From Pseudomonas putida (lineage in GTDB: Bacteria; Pseudomonadota; Gammaproteobacteria; Pseudomonadales; Pseudomonadaceae), in contig NZ_JANHLC010000010.1 of NCBI RefSeq assembly GCF_028682395.1, positions 163,094 through 227,093 on the forward strand: a stretch of DNA of 64,000 nt, read 5' to 3'. Under the pieces are notes generated by a model. That model saw only the letters and a program-made list of their open reading frames with translations, ran no database searches and was not told the origin of the DNA. Positions within the stretch are counted from its first letter, which is position 1. Each line of letters begins with the position of its first letter. The position numbers and the translations under genes are program-made. Shown here piece by piece: positions 40,613 to 49,565 of the stretch.

Positions 40613-41473
40613 TTAAGCCGGCTCGTCGAGGTTCAGATGCAGGTTGTCGATCAAGCGTGTCGTGCCGAGGAAGGCCGCGACCAGGATCACCAGATCGCGG
40701 TCTGCCGGAGCGGCGGTGTTGAGGTTGATCGCGTGGCGGATTTCCAGGTAATCCGGGCGAAAGCCGCCGTCGGCGATGGCCTGGTTATGCCTGGCGAGCA
40801 GGGCGGGGTAGTCACGCTCGCCCTGGCGAATGGCCTCGGCGATCTGGCTCAGATGGCGGTACAACTGCGGGGCGAGCGCGCGCTGCTCGGGGCTGAGAAA
40901 ACCATTGCGCGAGGACAATGCCAGGCCGTCTTCGGCTCGGACCGTGGGTTCGCCGATGATCTGGACCGGCATGTTCAGGTCCTGGACCAGCGCACGGATC
41001 ACCGCCAGTTGCTGGTAGTCCTTCTGGCCGAACACCGCGAGATCGGGCTGGACCATATTGAAGAGCTTGCTGACCACGGTCGCCACGCCTTCAAAATGCC
41101 CCGGGCGGCTGGCACCACACAGACCATCGGTCAATTGCGGCACGCTGACCCGGGTCTGCCCGCTCATGCCGTCGGGGTACATTTCCTCAACGGTGGGCGC
41201 GAACAGGAGGTTACAGCCGGCCTGGAGCAGTTTTTCCTGGTCGGCGGCCAAGGTGCGCGGGTATGTGTTGAGGTCTTCGTTGGCGCCGAACTGCAGCGGG
41301 TTGACGAAAATGCTCGCCACGACAAAGTCCGCGCGCTGGGCGGCCTTGGTGATCAGGGCGGTGTGGCCGCTGTGCAGGTTGCCCATGGTTGGCACGAACG
41401 CGATGCGCTTGCCCTCGCTGCGCGCACGCGCAACGGCAGCGCGCAGTTCACGGACGGTCTTGACGGTATTCAT
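40613..41473 (-). CDS. panC: Pantothenate synthetase
   Basis: ATP-dependent ligase joining pantoate and beta-alanine. The protein has 286 residues from the ATG at 41473. Motifs are PTMGNLHSGH (the HxGH nucleotide site), FGQKDYQQLAVI and LALSSRNGFL, in the KMSKS-equivalent region. The ATG overlaps the panB stop by four bases, so translation is coupled. Confidence 0.98.
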   Translation of the reverse strand: MNTVKTVRELRAAVARARSEGKRIAFVPTMGNLHSGHTALITKAAQRADFVVASIFVNPLQFGANEDLNTYPRTLAADQEKLLQAGCNLLFAPTVEEMYPDGMSGQTRVSVPQLTDGLCGASRPGHFEGVATVVSKLFNMVQPDLAVFGQKDYQQLAVIRALVQDLNMPVQIIGEPTVRAEDGLALSSRNGFLSPEQRALAPQLYRHLSQIAEAIRQGERDYPALLARHNQAIADGGFRPDYLEIRHAINLNTAAPADRDLVILVAAFLGTTRLIDNLHLNLDEPA

Positions 41474-42270
41474 GCGCTGAACTCGTGCTCGGTGGCTGGG
41501 AAGGTGCCCGCTTTGACTTGCGCGACATAAGCGCTGATGGCCGCCTGGATACTGCTCTGGCCGGTCATGAAGTTCTTGACGAATTTCGGCACGCGGCCGC
41601 TCAGGGACAGGCCCAGCATATCGTGGAGTACCAGCACCTGGCCGTCGGTCGAGTTGCCGGCGCCGATACCGATGACCGGGATCTTCACGGCCTGGGTAAT
41701 CTCCTGGGCCAGCTCGCGCGGTACGCACTCGAGCAGCAGCATGGCTGCGCCGGCCTGCTCCAGGGCAATGGCGTCGGCACGCATCTGCCGGGCCTGGGCT
41801 TCATTGCGGCCCTGGACCTTGTAGCCGCCGAGGATGTTCACCGACTGCGGGGTCAAGCCCATATGGGCGCAGACCGGGATACCGCGCTCGGCCAACAGGC
41901 GGATCGAGTCGGCCAGCCAGGCGGCGCCTTCGAGTTTGACCATGTGGGCGCCGGCCCGCATCAACTGGGCGCTGTTGTTCAGCGTCTGTTCGACGGTGGC
42001 GTAGGCCATGAATGGGAGATCGGCGACGATCAGTGCGCCCTGGTTGCCGCGTTTGACGCTGGCCGTGTGGTAGGCCAGGTCAGCGGTGGTGGCTGGCAAC
42101 GTGCTGTCATGCCCTTGCAGAACCATGCCCAGTGAGTCGCCGATCAACAGTACGTCGACACCGGCCTCGCAGCAGGTGTGGGCGAAGGTGGCGTCATAGC
42201 AGGTCAGCATGGCGATCTTCTCGCCTTTCTGCTTGAGGCTCTGCAAGGTGGTCAGAGTGATATCCGGCAT
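41470..42270 (-). CDS. panB: 3-methyl-2-oxobutanoate hydroxymethyltransferase
   Basis: First committed step of pantothenate synthesis: it hydroxymethylates ketoisovalerate using methylene-tetrahydrofolate. The protein has 266 residues. Mg-binding DSLGMVLQG follows LLIGD, and VCAHMGLTPQSVNILGGYKVQGR and LLECVPRELA are typical. The ATG lies below a 247-base spacer with phased GTTAC repeats. The folate-dependent step makes the nearby folK functionally sensible. Confidence 0.98.
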   Translation of the reverse strand: MPDITLTTLQSLKQKGEKIAMLTCYDATFAHTCCEAGVDVLLIGDSLGMVLQGHDSTLPATTADLAYHTASVKRGNQGALIVADLPFMAYATVEQTLNNSAQLMRAGAHMVKLEGAAWLADSIRLLAERGIPVCAHMGLTPQSVNILGGYKVQGRNEAQARQMRADAIALEQAGAAMLLLECVPRELAQEITQAVKIPVIGIGAGNSTDGQVLVLHDMLGLSLSGRVPKFVKNFMTGQSSIQAAISAYVAQVKAGTFPATEHEFSA

Positions 42271-42451
42271 GAAAATGATCCTCGGTCAGGCGCTGTGAAA
42301 ACTGCTGCGGGCAACGCGCGTGATTCATCGGTAAATACAGGCGCACCCTCTTCGGCGATGCTTTTATGGCCTGATTTGCGCCCGGGTGTACCGCTCGGGC
42401 GGTAACGGGACGCCTATAGTCGTGAGGAGAACTCTGGAAGTCAATTGAGTG

Positions 42452-42491
42452 TGTTACCGCTTTGTTACGCTGGCAGTGTTACCGGCGTTAC
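42452..42491. repeat. Four phased GTTAC direct repeats upstream of panB
   Basis: TGTTAC occurs at 42452-42457, 42463-42468 and 42477-42482, and GTTAC at 42487-42491, all in one orientation with spacings of about 10-14 bases. They lie about 180-220 bases upstream of panB and just past the folK stop. On the panB strand each reads GTAACA or GTAACG. The half-site is the same as the CbrB half-site used at crcZ, but here it is direct rather than inverted. A TTGACT lies just downstream on the minus strand. The rest of 42271-42517 holds no gene. Confidence 0.45.
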
Positions 42492-42517
42492 GGATGCGAT
42501 TCAGCACGCGTCGGCAC

Positions 42518-43009
42518 TCAGGTCGCTGCAGCGTCGATGCGTTCCAGGCCAACAAAGGGGCAGGCGGCGAGTAGGTCGCTCAGGCACCGGCCGTCGGCCA
42601 GGCACACATCGGTGCCGGCCAGTTCGGCCAGCGGGTAGAGGACAAAGGCGCGAGCGTGCAGTTGATAGTGCGGCACCTTGAGCCGTGATTCATCGATCAG
42701 GCGCTCGCCAAACAGCAGGATATCCAGGTCCAGCGTGCGCGGGCCCCAGCGCTCGAGTCGCTCGCGGCCCTGGTCGTTTTCGATGGCTTGCAAGGCATCG
42801 AGCAACGCCAGTGGCTCAAGGCTGCTGTCCAGGGCGGCGACCGCGTTGGTGTAACGCGGCTGGCCGGGCAGCAGGGAGTCGCTCTGGTAGAAGGATGAAA
42901 CACCCGCCAGCCGGGTTTCAGGCAGTTGCTCCAGGGCCGCGAGAGCGTGGCGCAGTTGCGCTGCCGGCTCCGCGAGGTTGCTGCCCATGCCGATATAGAT
43001 GCGTTCCAT
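42518..43009 (-). CDS. folK: 2-amino-4-hydroxy-6-hydroxymethyldihydropteridine pyrophosphokinase
   Basis: HPPK, which pyrophosphorylates the pterin used by FolP. The protein has 163 residues from the ATG at 43009. Motifs are YIGMGSNL at the N-terminus, the FYQSDSL loop, and the signature RWGPRTLDLDILLFG with the Mg-binding aspartates. It starts four bases after the pcnB stop, so it is co-transcribed with pcnB. folP, which uses its product, is at 16.1 kb. Confidence 0.97.
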   Translation of the reverse strand: MERIYIGMGSNLAEPAAQLRHALAALEQLPETRLAGVSSFYQSDSLLPGQPRYTNAVAALDSSLEPLALLDALQAIENDQGRERLERWGPRTLDLDILLFGERLIDESRLKVPHYQLHARAFVLYPLAELAGTDVCLADGRCLSDLLAACPFVGLERIDAAAT

Positions 43010-43013
43010 CGGT

Positions 43014-44408
43014 TTACTCGCCTGCGCCGTCCGCGCCACGCTTGCGCTTGGCACCGCTGCTGCGTCGACGTTTGCGCGGTGCACCAGAGCCGCCGTCGTC
43101 CTTGCTGCCAAGGTCGCGAATCATCTCGCGGCGCTCGCTGTCATTGGCGTCCTGGTAGTCCGTCCACCATTCGCCCAGGCCATCGGTCTGCTCGCCGGCG
43201 CTTTCGCGCAATAGCAGGAAGTCATAACCGGCCCGAAAGCGTGGATTGTCCAGCAGCGCGTCAGCACGCTTGCCGCTGCGGCGCGGCAGGCGCTCCTGCA
43301 TATCCCAGATTTCACGGATCGGCAGGGTGAAGCGCTTGGGAATAGCAATGCGCTGGCACTGTTCGCTGATCAGTTCGTGGGCGGCTTCCTGCATGGCCGG
43401 GATCGGCGGCATGCCTTGTGCCTGCAGGCGCAGTACGCGAGCCGGCAGGGCGGGCCAGAGCAGGGCGGCAAACAGGAAGGCCGGGGTTACCGGTTTGTTC
43501 TGTTTGATACGCAGGTCGGTATTGATCAGGGCCTCGCTGATCAGCGTGTGGGTATACGTTGGGTTGTGTTCGAGGGCCTCGGCACTGGCTGGGAACAGCG
43601 GGTCGAACAGTTCCAGGTCAACGAGCATCTCGAAGGTGTCCGCGGCGTACCCGGAAAGGAACAGCTTGAGTACCTCTTCGAACAACCGGGCCGAGGGGAT
43701 TTCCCGCAGCATGGGCGCCAGGCCACGGATCGGTAGGGCGGTGTGTTTTTCGATGCCGAAGTTCAGCTTGGCGGCGAAGCGTACGGCCCGCAGCATCCGC
43801 ACGGGGTCTTCCTGGTAGCGCTGAGTCGGATCGCCGATCAGGCGGATCAGGCGATTGCGAATATCGTGAACGCCATTGGCGTAGTCGAGGATGCGCTCGC
43901 TGACCGGATCGTAATACAAGGCATTGATCGTGAAGTCGCGGCGCTGGGCGTCGTCTTCGAGGGTGCCGTAGACGTTGTCGCGCAGAATGCGTCCGCTCTC
44001 GTTACGCGAGGACTGGTTGCTGTCTTCCTCTTCGTCGTCTTGCGGATGATTGGCGCGGAAGGTCGCGACCTCGATGATTTCGCGACCAAAGTGGATATGG
44101 ACCAGCTTGAAGCGTCGGCCGATGATCCGCGCATTGCGAAACTCGGCGCGGACCTGCTCGGGGGTAGCGCTGGTGGCGACGTCGAAATCCTTGGGCGTGA
44201 TATTGAGCAGCATGTCGCGCACGCAGCCACCGACCAGATAGGCCTGGTAGCCGGCGTTCTGCAGGCGCTCAACAATGTTCACCGCGTAGCGGCTGAACTG
44301 CGCTCGCTGCAGCGAATGCTGACCGCTGTTGAGCACTTCAGGCGTGCTGCGCAAGTGTTGCGTACGACGCAAGGGAGAACGGAAGGACTGGAACAGCTTC
44401 TTCAGCAT
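43014..44408 (-). CDS. pcnB: Poly(A) polymerase I
   Basis: Adds 3' A-tails that target RNA for decay by PNPase. The protein has 464 residues from the ATG at 44408; a GTG three codons earlier is possible and neither has a strong SD. The nucleotidyltransferase core is AYLVGGCVRDMLLNITPKDFDVATSA, with DFTINALYYD and the RNA-binding region RLIGDPTQRYQEDPVRMLRAVRFAAKL. The C-terminus is very basic (RKRRRSSGAKRKRG). It lies downstream of crcZ. Confidence 0.96.
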   Translation of the reverse strand: MLKKLFQSFRSPLRRTQHLRSTPEVLNSGQHSLQRAQFSRYAVNIVERLQNAGYQAYLVGGCVRDMLLNITPKDFDVATSATPEQVRAEFRNARIIGRRFKLVHIHFGREIIEVATFRANHPQDDEEEDSNQSSRNESGRILRDNVYGTLEDDAQRRDFTINALYYDPVSERILDYANGVHDIRNRLIRLIGDPTQRYQEDPVRMLRAVRFAAKLNFGIEKHTALPIRGLAPMLREIPSARLFEEVLKLFLSGYAADTFEMLVDLELFDPLFPASAEALEHNPTYTHTLISEALINTDLRIKQNKPVTPAFLFAALLWPALPARVLRLQAQGMPPIPAMQEAAHELISEQCQRIAIPKRFTLPIREIWDMQERLPRRSGKRADALLDNPRFRAGYDFLLLRESAGEQTDGLGEWWTDYQDANDSERREMIRDLGSKDDGGSGAPRKRRRSSGAKRKRGADGAGE

Positions 44409-44561
44409 GGGATGCACTGTTTGAAGGAATGTTCGGCCATAACGAAGAATGACCGCATGATGGGCGGGGATTCTAGCATTTAGTCGGGGGATGGTGTAGG
44501 AAGCTGCGCGGTACGATTTGTACGTGGCGGGTTCAAGCGGGGCAGGGGGCCGGAACGGCGG

Positions 44562-44588
44562 AAACTACAAGGGGAGCCGAAGCTCCCC
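44562..44588 (-). terminator. Terminator of crcZ
   Basis: On the minus strand GGGGAGC, a TTCG loop and GCTCCCC are followed by TTGTAGTTT. This stable tetraloop stem marks the likely 3' end of CrcZ. Confidence 0.8.
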
Positions 44589-44930
44589 CAGAAGTAGTTG
44601 CGTGCTCTATTTTTATTATGGGTTCGGGCTTTTTGTTTTTATTGATCGCCCTAGTCACCAAGGTTTCCCTTCGTGAACCCTCCCAATCGGGAGATAAGAG
44701 CAAACGGATTGCTTTGATCGCTGTGTTGCAGTGACCCTAGGGTCCAACCAGTTCAGGCTCTGCCTTAGGGCAGTTTTTGTTGTTCTCGGCCTGGTCGTGG
44801 GGCAAGCCCCAAATACAACGCCTCTCCAAAAGAATCAGTTAGCTGCGCCTCCGCCGTGTTGTTTTTATTGTGCGTGAGTCGATTCGTCTTGTTTTTATTA
44901 TGGTGTGCGGTACTTGTTATTGTTCTTGTA
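44563..44930 (-). ncRNA. crcZ: Small RNA CrcZ
   Basis: Gene-free region between cbrB and pcnB, where CrcZ lies in Pseudomonas. On the minus strand it carries five A-rich Hfq/Crc-type motifs (AANAAYAA) at 44914-44928, 44889-44899, 44859-44869, 44777-44784 and 44633-44643, three of them as AATAAAAACAA, plus a degenerate one near 44608. It is bounded by a sigma-54 promoter upstream and a hairpin downstream, giving about 370 nt. CrcZ sequesters Hfq so that Crc/Hfq-repressed catabolic mRNAs are translated. The transcript ends are inferred from promoter and terminator positions. Confidence 0.92.
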
Positions 44931-44940
44931 CCGAACATAT

Positions 44941-44957
44941 AGCAGAAGCCGTGCCAA
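44941..44957 (-). promoter_or_regulatory. Sigma-54 promoter of crcZ
   Basis: Read on the minus strand this is TTGGCACGGCTTCTGCT, with GG and GC at correct -24/-12 spacing. It predicts a start near 44930. CbrB is an NtrC-type activator, so a sigma-54 promoter is expected here. Confidence 0.9.
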
Positions 44958-45016
44958 CTTTTGCGTGACCCAGTAAAACCAGGAGGTAGAGCGGTTTTAG
45001 GGCAAATTTCAGGCAC

Positions 45017-45055
45017 AAAAAAGCCGGGTTGTCGTTACCTTAAGACCCGGCTTTT
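45017..45055 (-). terminator. Terminator after cbrB
   Basis: AAAAGCCGGGT and its complement form an 11-bp stem with a T-run on the cbrB strand. It separates the cbrAB message from crcZ. It is symmetrical enough to work from either side. Confidence 0.9.
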
Positions 45056-45105
45056 GTTACGTGAAATGGTAGAGGTAACAGTTTTTTCACATCTACTGGT
45101 GTTAC
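45055..45105. promoter_or_regulatory. CbrB binding site upstream of crcZ
   Basis: TGTTAC at 45055-45060 and GTAACA at 45075-45080 are separated by exactly 14 bases, which is the CbrB consensus as I know it (TGTTAC-N14-GTAACA). A further TGTTAC half-site lies at 45100-45105 and a GTTAC at 45034-45038. The dyad is about 125-150 bases upstream of the crcZ start, the usual enhancer distance. It sits between the cbrB stop and its terminator. Confidence 0.85.
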
Positions 45106-45154
45106 CTGGGCGGCTAAGCGGCGGGCGAAGGCAGCTTAACCGGACTGTGCTTGC

Positions 45155-46588
45155 TCAGCTTTCGCTGGCAACGCCGGTCTTGCGCCGCGGTATGCCCAGG
45201 CGCTGGCGGCGTTCCCAGAGGCACTTGCGGCTGACGCCCAGCTTGCGAGCCAGTTCGGTCTCGGTCATGTGGTCCTGGTGTTCGAGGACGAAATGCTGGA
45301 AATAGTCTTCCAGCGACAGGTCTTCGGTAGGCTCGTGGCTGGTGCTGTTGGCGCCACCTTGTTGCGGTGCCAGGCCGATGAATTCATCGTCTTCCAGGTC
45401 GCTGAGTTCGATATCGATACCCAAGAGCTCGGCGGATATTTCCGGGCTCTCGCTCAAGATCACCGCGCGCTCGACGGCATTTTCCAGCTCGCGCACGTTG
45501 CCTGGCCATGAATAGTGGCGAATCGCTTGCTCTGCATCGGCAGCGAACCGCAGGTCGTCGCGCCCGATCCGTGCGCTCTGGCGAGCCAGGAAGGCGTTGG
45601 CGATTTCGTTGACGTCTGCCCCACGTTCGCGCAATGCCGGCAATTTCAGGGCAATCACGTGCAAGCGGTAATAAAGGTCTTCGCGGAACTGGCCGACTTT
45701 GGCCAGACCTTTCAGGTCCCGGTGAGTGGCCGCGATCAGGCGGACATCGACTTTCTGCGACTGAACCGAGCCCACGCGGCGAATCTCGCCCTCCTGCAGC
45801 ACGCGCAGCAGCCGTGCCTGGGCTTCCAGTGGCAATTCGCCGATTTCGTCGAGGAACAAGGTGCCACCGTCGGCGGCTTCCACCAGACCCGCGCGGCCGG
45901 CGCTGGCGCCGGTAAAGGCGCCTTTCTCGTGACCGAACAGCTCGGACTCGATCAGGCTCTCGGGAATCGCTGCGCAGTTCACCGAAATCATCGGGGCCTT
46001 GGCCCGGCGCGACAGGTTGTGCAGGGCGCGGGCGACCAGCTCCTTGCCGGTGCCGGACTCACCCTGGATCAGTACATTGGAATCGGTGGGGGCGACCTTG
46101 CGGATCTTGCCGTACAGATCCTGCATCGGCGGGCAGGAACCGATAATGCCGATCTCGCCGTTGCTGTTGTCGATACCGGCTTTCTCCGCCGCGCCGTTCT
46201 TGCCGGTGCTGCGTTCGTTCGCCTGGTTTTGCGGGTTCTGGCGATCACGCAGGATCCGCGCCACGGCCTGGAGCATTTCATCGTGATCGAAAGGTTTGGC
46301 GATGTAATCCACCGCGCCCATCTTCATCGAGTCCACCGCCGAGCGCAGGCTGGCGTAGCTGGTCATGATCAGCACAGGGGTGCCCTGGCCAAGCTTGATC
46401 AGTTCGGTGCCGGGAGCGCCTGGCAGGCGTAGATCGCTGACGATCAGGTCGAAGGAGGGAATGCTGAAGCGTTCCTGGGCTTCCTGCACCGAGCCGGCTT
46501 CGCTGACCTGGTACTGATTACGTTCCAGCAGACGACGCAAGGCGGAGCGGATAATGGTTTCGTCTTCGACGATCAAAATATGCGGCAT
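45155..46588 (-). CDS. cbrB: Two-component response regulator CbrB
   Basis: NtrC-family activator of sigma-54 promoters that controls carbon/nitrogen balance and crcZ. The protein has 477 residues. The receiver domain has phospho-acceptor D52 in IVSDLRLPG. The AAA+ domain has Walker A GESGTGKE, the sigma-54 contact loop GAFTGA and Walker B GGTLFLDEIGEL. The C-terminal Fis-type helix-turn-helix is TELARKLGVSRKCLWERRQRLG. It follows cbrA by 22 bases. Confidence 0.98.
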   Translation of the reverse strand: MPHILIVEDETIIRSALRRLLERNQYQVSEAGSVQEAQERFSIPSFDLIVSDLRLPGAPGTELIKLGQGTPVLIMTSYASLRSAVDSMKMGAVDYIAKPFDHDEMLQAVARILRDRQNPQNQANERSTGKNGAAEKAGIDNSNGEIGIIGSCPPMQDLYGKIRKVAPTDSNVLIQGESGTGKELVARALHNLSRRAKAPMISVNCAAIPESLIESELFGHEKGAFTGASAGRAGLVEAADGGTLFLDEIGELPLEAQARLLRVLQEGEIRRVGSVQSQKVDVRLIAATHRDLKGLAKVGQFREDLYYRLHVIALKLPALRERGADVNEIANAFLARQSARIGRDDLRFAADAEQAIRHYSWPGNVRELENAVERAVILSESPEISAELLGIDIELSDLEDDEFIGLAPQQGGANSTSHEPTEDLSLEDYFQHFVLEHQDHMTETELARKLGVSRKCLWERRQRLGIPRRKTGVASES

Positions 46589-46610
46589 TGATTCGGTTCT
46601 CTCGACGGTC

Positions 46611-49565
46611 TCAGTTCACAGCGGACGTCGCTTCGACATGACGCGGTAAGGTCACCCGGATACGGGTGCCGCGTTGGCTTTGTGGATCGGCCGGGCTGTC
46701 GATGGTGATTTGTCCATAATGCTCTTCAACGATGGAATAGACCAGCGCAAGGCCCAGACCGGTACCTTCGCCCGGGTCCTTGGTGGTGAAGAAGGGTTCG
46801 AACAATCGATCCATGATGTTCTTGGGAATGCCGCTGCCTTCGTCCTCGACGATCAGGTCGACGGTGTGCTCGCCCGCTTCGCTCTTGACCCGTACGGCAC
46901 TGCCGGCCGGTGACGCATCGCGGGCGTTGGACAGCAGGTTGATCAGTACTTGCGCCAGGCGCTGTGGATCGCCGTCGACCCAGTGTTCCGGGTCGCAGAG
47001 GTTATAGAACTGGACTTCGAAATTGCGCCGGTTCAAGGCCAGCAGGCCAATGGCGTCCTGGGCGACTTCGGCCAGGCAGACCGGTTCGTCATTGTGCTGG
47101 TGGCTGCCGGCGTGGGCAAAGCTCATCAACGACTGGACGATACGCGAGACGCGCTTGGTCTGTTCGAGGATCTGGCTGCTGATCTCGGTCAGCTCGCCAT
47201 CGTCCTCGCGTTCTTCACGCAGGTTTTGCGCCAGGCAGGCGATGCCGGTGATCGGGTTGCCAATCTCGTGGGCTACCCCGGCAGCCAGGCGCCCAATGCT
47301 CGCCAGGCGTTCGGAGTGCACCAGCTTGTCCTCGAGCGCTTGGGTTTCGGTCAGGTCCTCGACCAGCAGCACCAGCCCGGAGTTGCCCGGTGCCAGCGGC
47401 TCGTCGATCGCGGCCTTGTGCAGATTGAGCCAGCGGGTCTGGCCGTCGATGTTCAGCAGTTGTTTGTGCAGGTGTTCATCGGGGCAGTCGATAAAGCCCT
47501 GGAGCATGCTGCGCCATGGGTCGACCAGAGTGCTCAGGCGCGAACCGACCACCCGTTGGGCGGCGATGCCGGTGAGCTCTTCCATGGCCTTGTTCCACAT
47601 CAGGATCTCCTGATCCTTGGCCAGGGAGCAGACCCCCATCGGCAGCTCCTGCAGGGTTTGGCGGTGGTAGCGACGCAGGGCATCGAGTTCCGCCGCAAGG
47701 CCGGTTAGGCGCGAGTGGTAGTCCTCCAACCGGCTCTCGATAAAGTGGATGTCTTCGGTGACGTAGCTCTCACCGCCCGCCTTGTAGGGCAGGAAGGTTT
47801 CCACCATGTCCTGGGCCACGCTGGGGCCCATCAGGCCCGAGAGGTTGGCCTCGATGCGGTCGCGCAGGCGGCGCAGGGCATAGGGGCGACGTTCATCGAA
47901 GGGTAGATAGAGGTCGCGCAGGGCCTGCTCTACTTCCTTCTGTGCGGTCTTGGCGCCCAGTGGCTTGGCCAGTTGAGTGGCGAACTCCTGGGGGGAGGCG
48001 GCATGCAGTTCGCGTCGCTGCGGACGGCGGACGTTGTCCACGGCGCAGGCTTCGGCGGCGCTGGTTTCCTCCGGGCTGGCATTGGTGAAGAGCGAAACCA
48101 GAGTAAACAGCAGTACGTTCGCCGCCAACGAGGCAATCGCCGCCATATGCCAGCTGGTGTCATCGAGTACATAGATCATATTCAGCAGGGGAATATAGAA
48201 GCCCTGCAGATTGCCGATCAGCGGCAGCAGCATGGTGACCAACCAGACGAGCACCCCGGCCAGCAGGCCCGCGATAAAGCCGCGGCGATTGGCCGTCGGC
48301 CAATACAGGACCGAAAGCACGCCAGGCAGGAACTGCAGTGTGGCGACGAAGGCGACGATGCCGAGATTGGCCAGGTCCTGTTCGGCGCCGAGCAACAGGT
48401 AGAAGGCATAGCCGGCCATGATGATCGCGACGATCAGCGCCCGGCGCGTCCATTTAAGCCAGCGGTAGATATTACCTTCGGCGGGCGGCTGGTAGAGCGG
48501 CAGCACCAGATGGTTAAGGGCCATGCCGGAAAGCGCCAGGGTGGTGACGATAATCAGCCCGCTGGCCGCCGATAGCCCGCCGACATACGCCAGCAGGGCC
48601 AGGGCCTTGCTGTTGGCGGCGATACCGATACCGAGGGTGAAGTACTCCGGGTTGGTGGTTGCGCCGAGCTTCAAGCCGGCCCAGAGAATCAGCGGTACGG
48701 CCAGGCTCATCAGCAGCAGGAACAGCGGCAGGCCCCAGCTGGCGCTGACCAGCGCGCGCGGATTGAGGTTTTCGGTAAAGGTCATGTGATACATGTGTGG
48801 CATTACGATCGCTGAGGCGAAGAACACCAGCAGCAGGGTGCGCCAGGGACCTTCCTGCAAGGGCGTGTGCAGCGCGGCAAGTGCGGTCTGGTTTTGCAGC
48901 AGCCAGAGTTCCAGTTGTTGCGGGCCGTCAAACACACCATAGAGTGCATAAAGACCGACACCGCCGATGGCGATCAGTTTGATCACCGACTCGAAGGCAA
49001 TGGCGAAGACCAAGCCCTCGTGCTTTTCCCGGGTCGCGATATGCCGCGAGCCGAAGAAGATCGTGAACAGGGTGATCAGCGCGCAGAAACTCAGGGCCAC
49101 CCGGTGTTCCATGGGTTCGCGGGTCAGGATCGCGATTGAGTCGGCAACGGCCTGGATCTGCAAGGCCAGCAGCGGCAGCACGCCCACCAGCATGACAATG
49201 GTCGCCAGCGCCCCGGCCCAGGTGCTGCGGAACCGAAACGCAAAGAGGTCGGCCAGGGACGAAAGCTGGTAGGTGCGGGTGATTTTCAGGATCGGATACA
49301 GCAGCACCGGCGCCAGCAGAAAGGCGCCCGATACCCCCAGGTAGCTGGACAGAAAGCCGTAGCCGTATTGATAGGCCAGGCCGACGGTGCCGTAGAAGGC
49401 CCACGCACTGGCATAGACGCCCAGCGACAGGGTGTAGGTCAGGGGGTGGCGAATGATTGAGCGCGGGATCAGCCCGCGTTCACTGATCCAGGCCACGCCG
49501 AACAGGGCCAGCAGGTACGCGGCGCTGATCAGCAGCATCTGGGTCAGGCTAAAGCTCATCGGCAT
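46611..49565 (-). CDS. cbrA: Sensor histidine kinase CbrA with transporter-like domain
   Basis: Membrane sensor kinase of 984 residues that phosphorylates CbrB. The N-terminal half (about 1-520) is an SLC5/PutP-like segment with about 13 TM helices. A linker (STAC-type), a PAS domain (about 615-720, MGVCSLAKDQEILMWNKAMEELTG) and the kinase core follow. The phospho-accepting histidine is H766 in VAHEIGNPITG. The ATP-binding domain has N-box NLLSNARDAS, VEDEGSGIP and GEGTGLGLAL. A second start (ATG at 49559) would shorten it by two residues. It overlaps cbrX by 17 bases. Confidence 0.97.
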   Translation of the reverse strand: MPMSFSLTQMLLISAAYLLALFGVAWISERGLIPRSIIRHPLTYTLSLGVYASAWAFYGTVGLAYQYGYGFLSSYLGVSGAFLLAPVLLYPILKITRTYQLSSLADLFAFRFRSTWAGALATIVMLVGVLPLLALQIQAVADSIAILTREPMEHRVALSFCALITLFTIFFGSRHIATREKHEGLVFAIAFESVIKLIAIGGVGLYALYGVFDGPQQLELWLLQNQTALAALHTPLQEGPWRTLLLVFFASAIVMPHMYHMTFTENLNPRALVSASWGLPLFLLLMSLAVPLILWAGLKLGATTNPEYFTLGIGIAANSKALALLAYVGGLSAASGLIIVTTLALSGMALNHLVLPLYQPPAEGNIYRWLKWTRRALIVAIIMAGYAFYLLLGAEQDLANLGIVAFVATLQFLPGVLSVLYWPTANRRGFIAGLLAGVLVWLVTMLLPLIGNLQGFYIPLLNMIYVLDDTSWHMAAIASLAANVLLFTLVSLFTNASPEETSAAEACAVDNVRRPQRRELHAASPQEFATQLAKPLGAKTAQKEVEQALRDLYLPFDERRPYALRRLRDRIEANLSGLMGPSVAQDMVETFLPYKAGGESYVTEDIHFIESRLEDYHSRLTGLAAELDALRRYHRQTLQELPMGVCSLAKDQEILMWNKAMEELTGIAAQRVVGSRLSTLVDPWRSMLQGFIDCPDEHLHKQLLNIDGQTRWLNLHKAAIDEPLAPGNSGLVLLVEDLTETQALEDKLVHSERLASIGRLAAGVAHEIGNPITGIACLAQNLREEREDDGELTEISSQILEQTKRVSRIVQSLMSFAHAGSHQHNDEPVCLAEVAQDAIGLLALNRRNFEVQFYNLCDPEHWVDGDPQRLAQVLINLLSNARDASPAGSAVRVKSEAGEHTVDLIVEDEGSGIPKNIMDRLFEPFFTTKDPGEGTGLGLALVYSIVEEHYGQITIDSPADPQSQRGTRIRVTLPRHVEATSAVN

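Noticed and set aside
44765..45016. Minus-strand ORF of 83 codons in the cbrB-pcnB gap
   Set aside because: It lies across the crcZ promoter and the Hfq/Crc motifs, and its Lys/Asn-rich run is the translated A-rich motifs.
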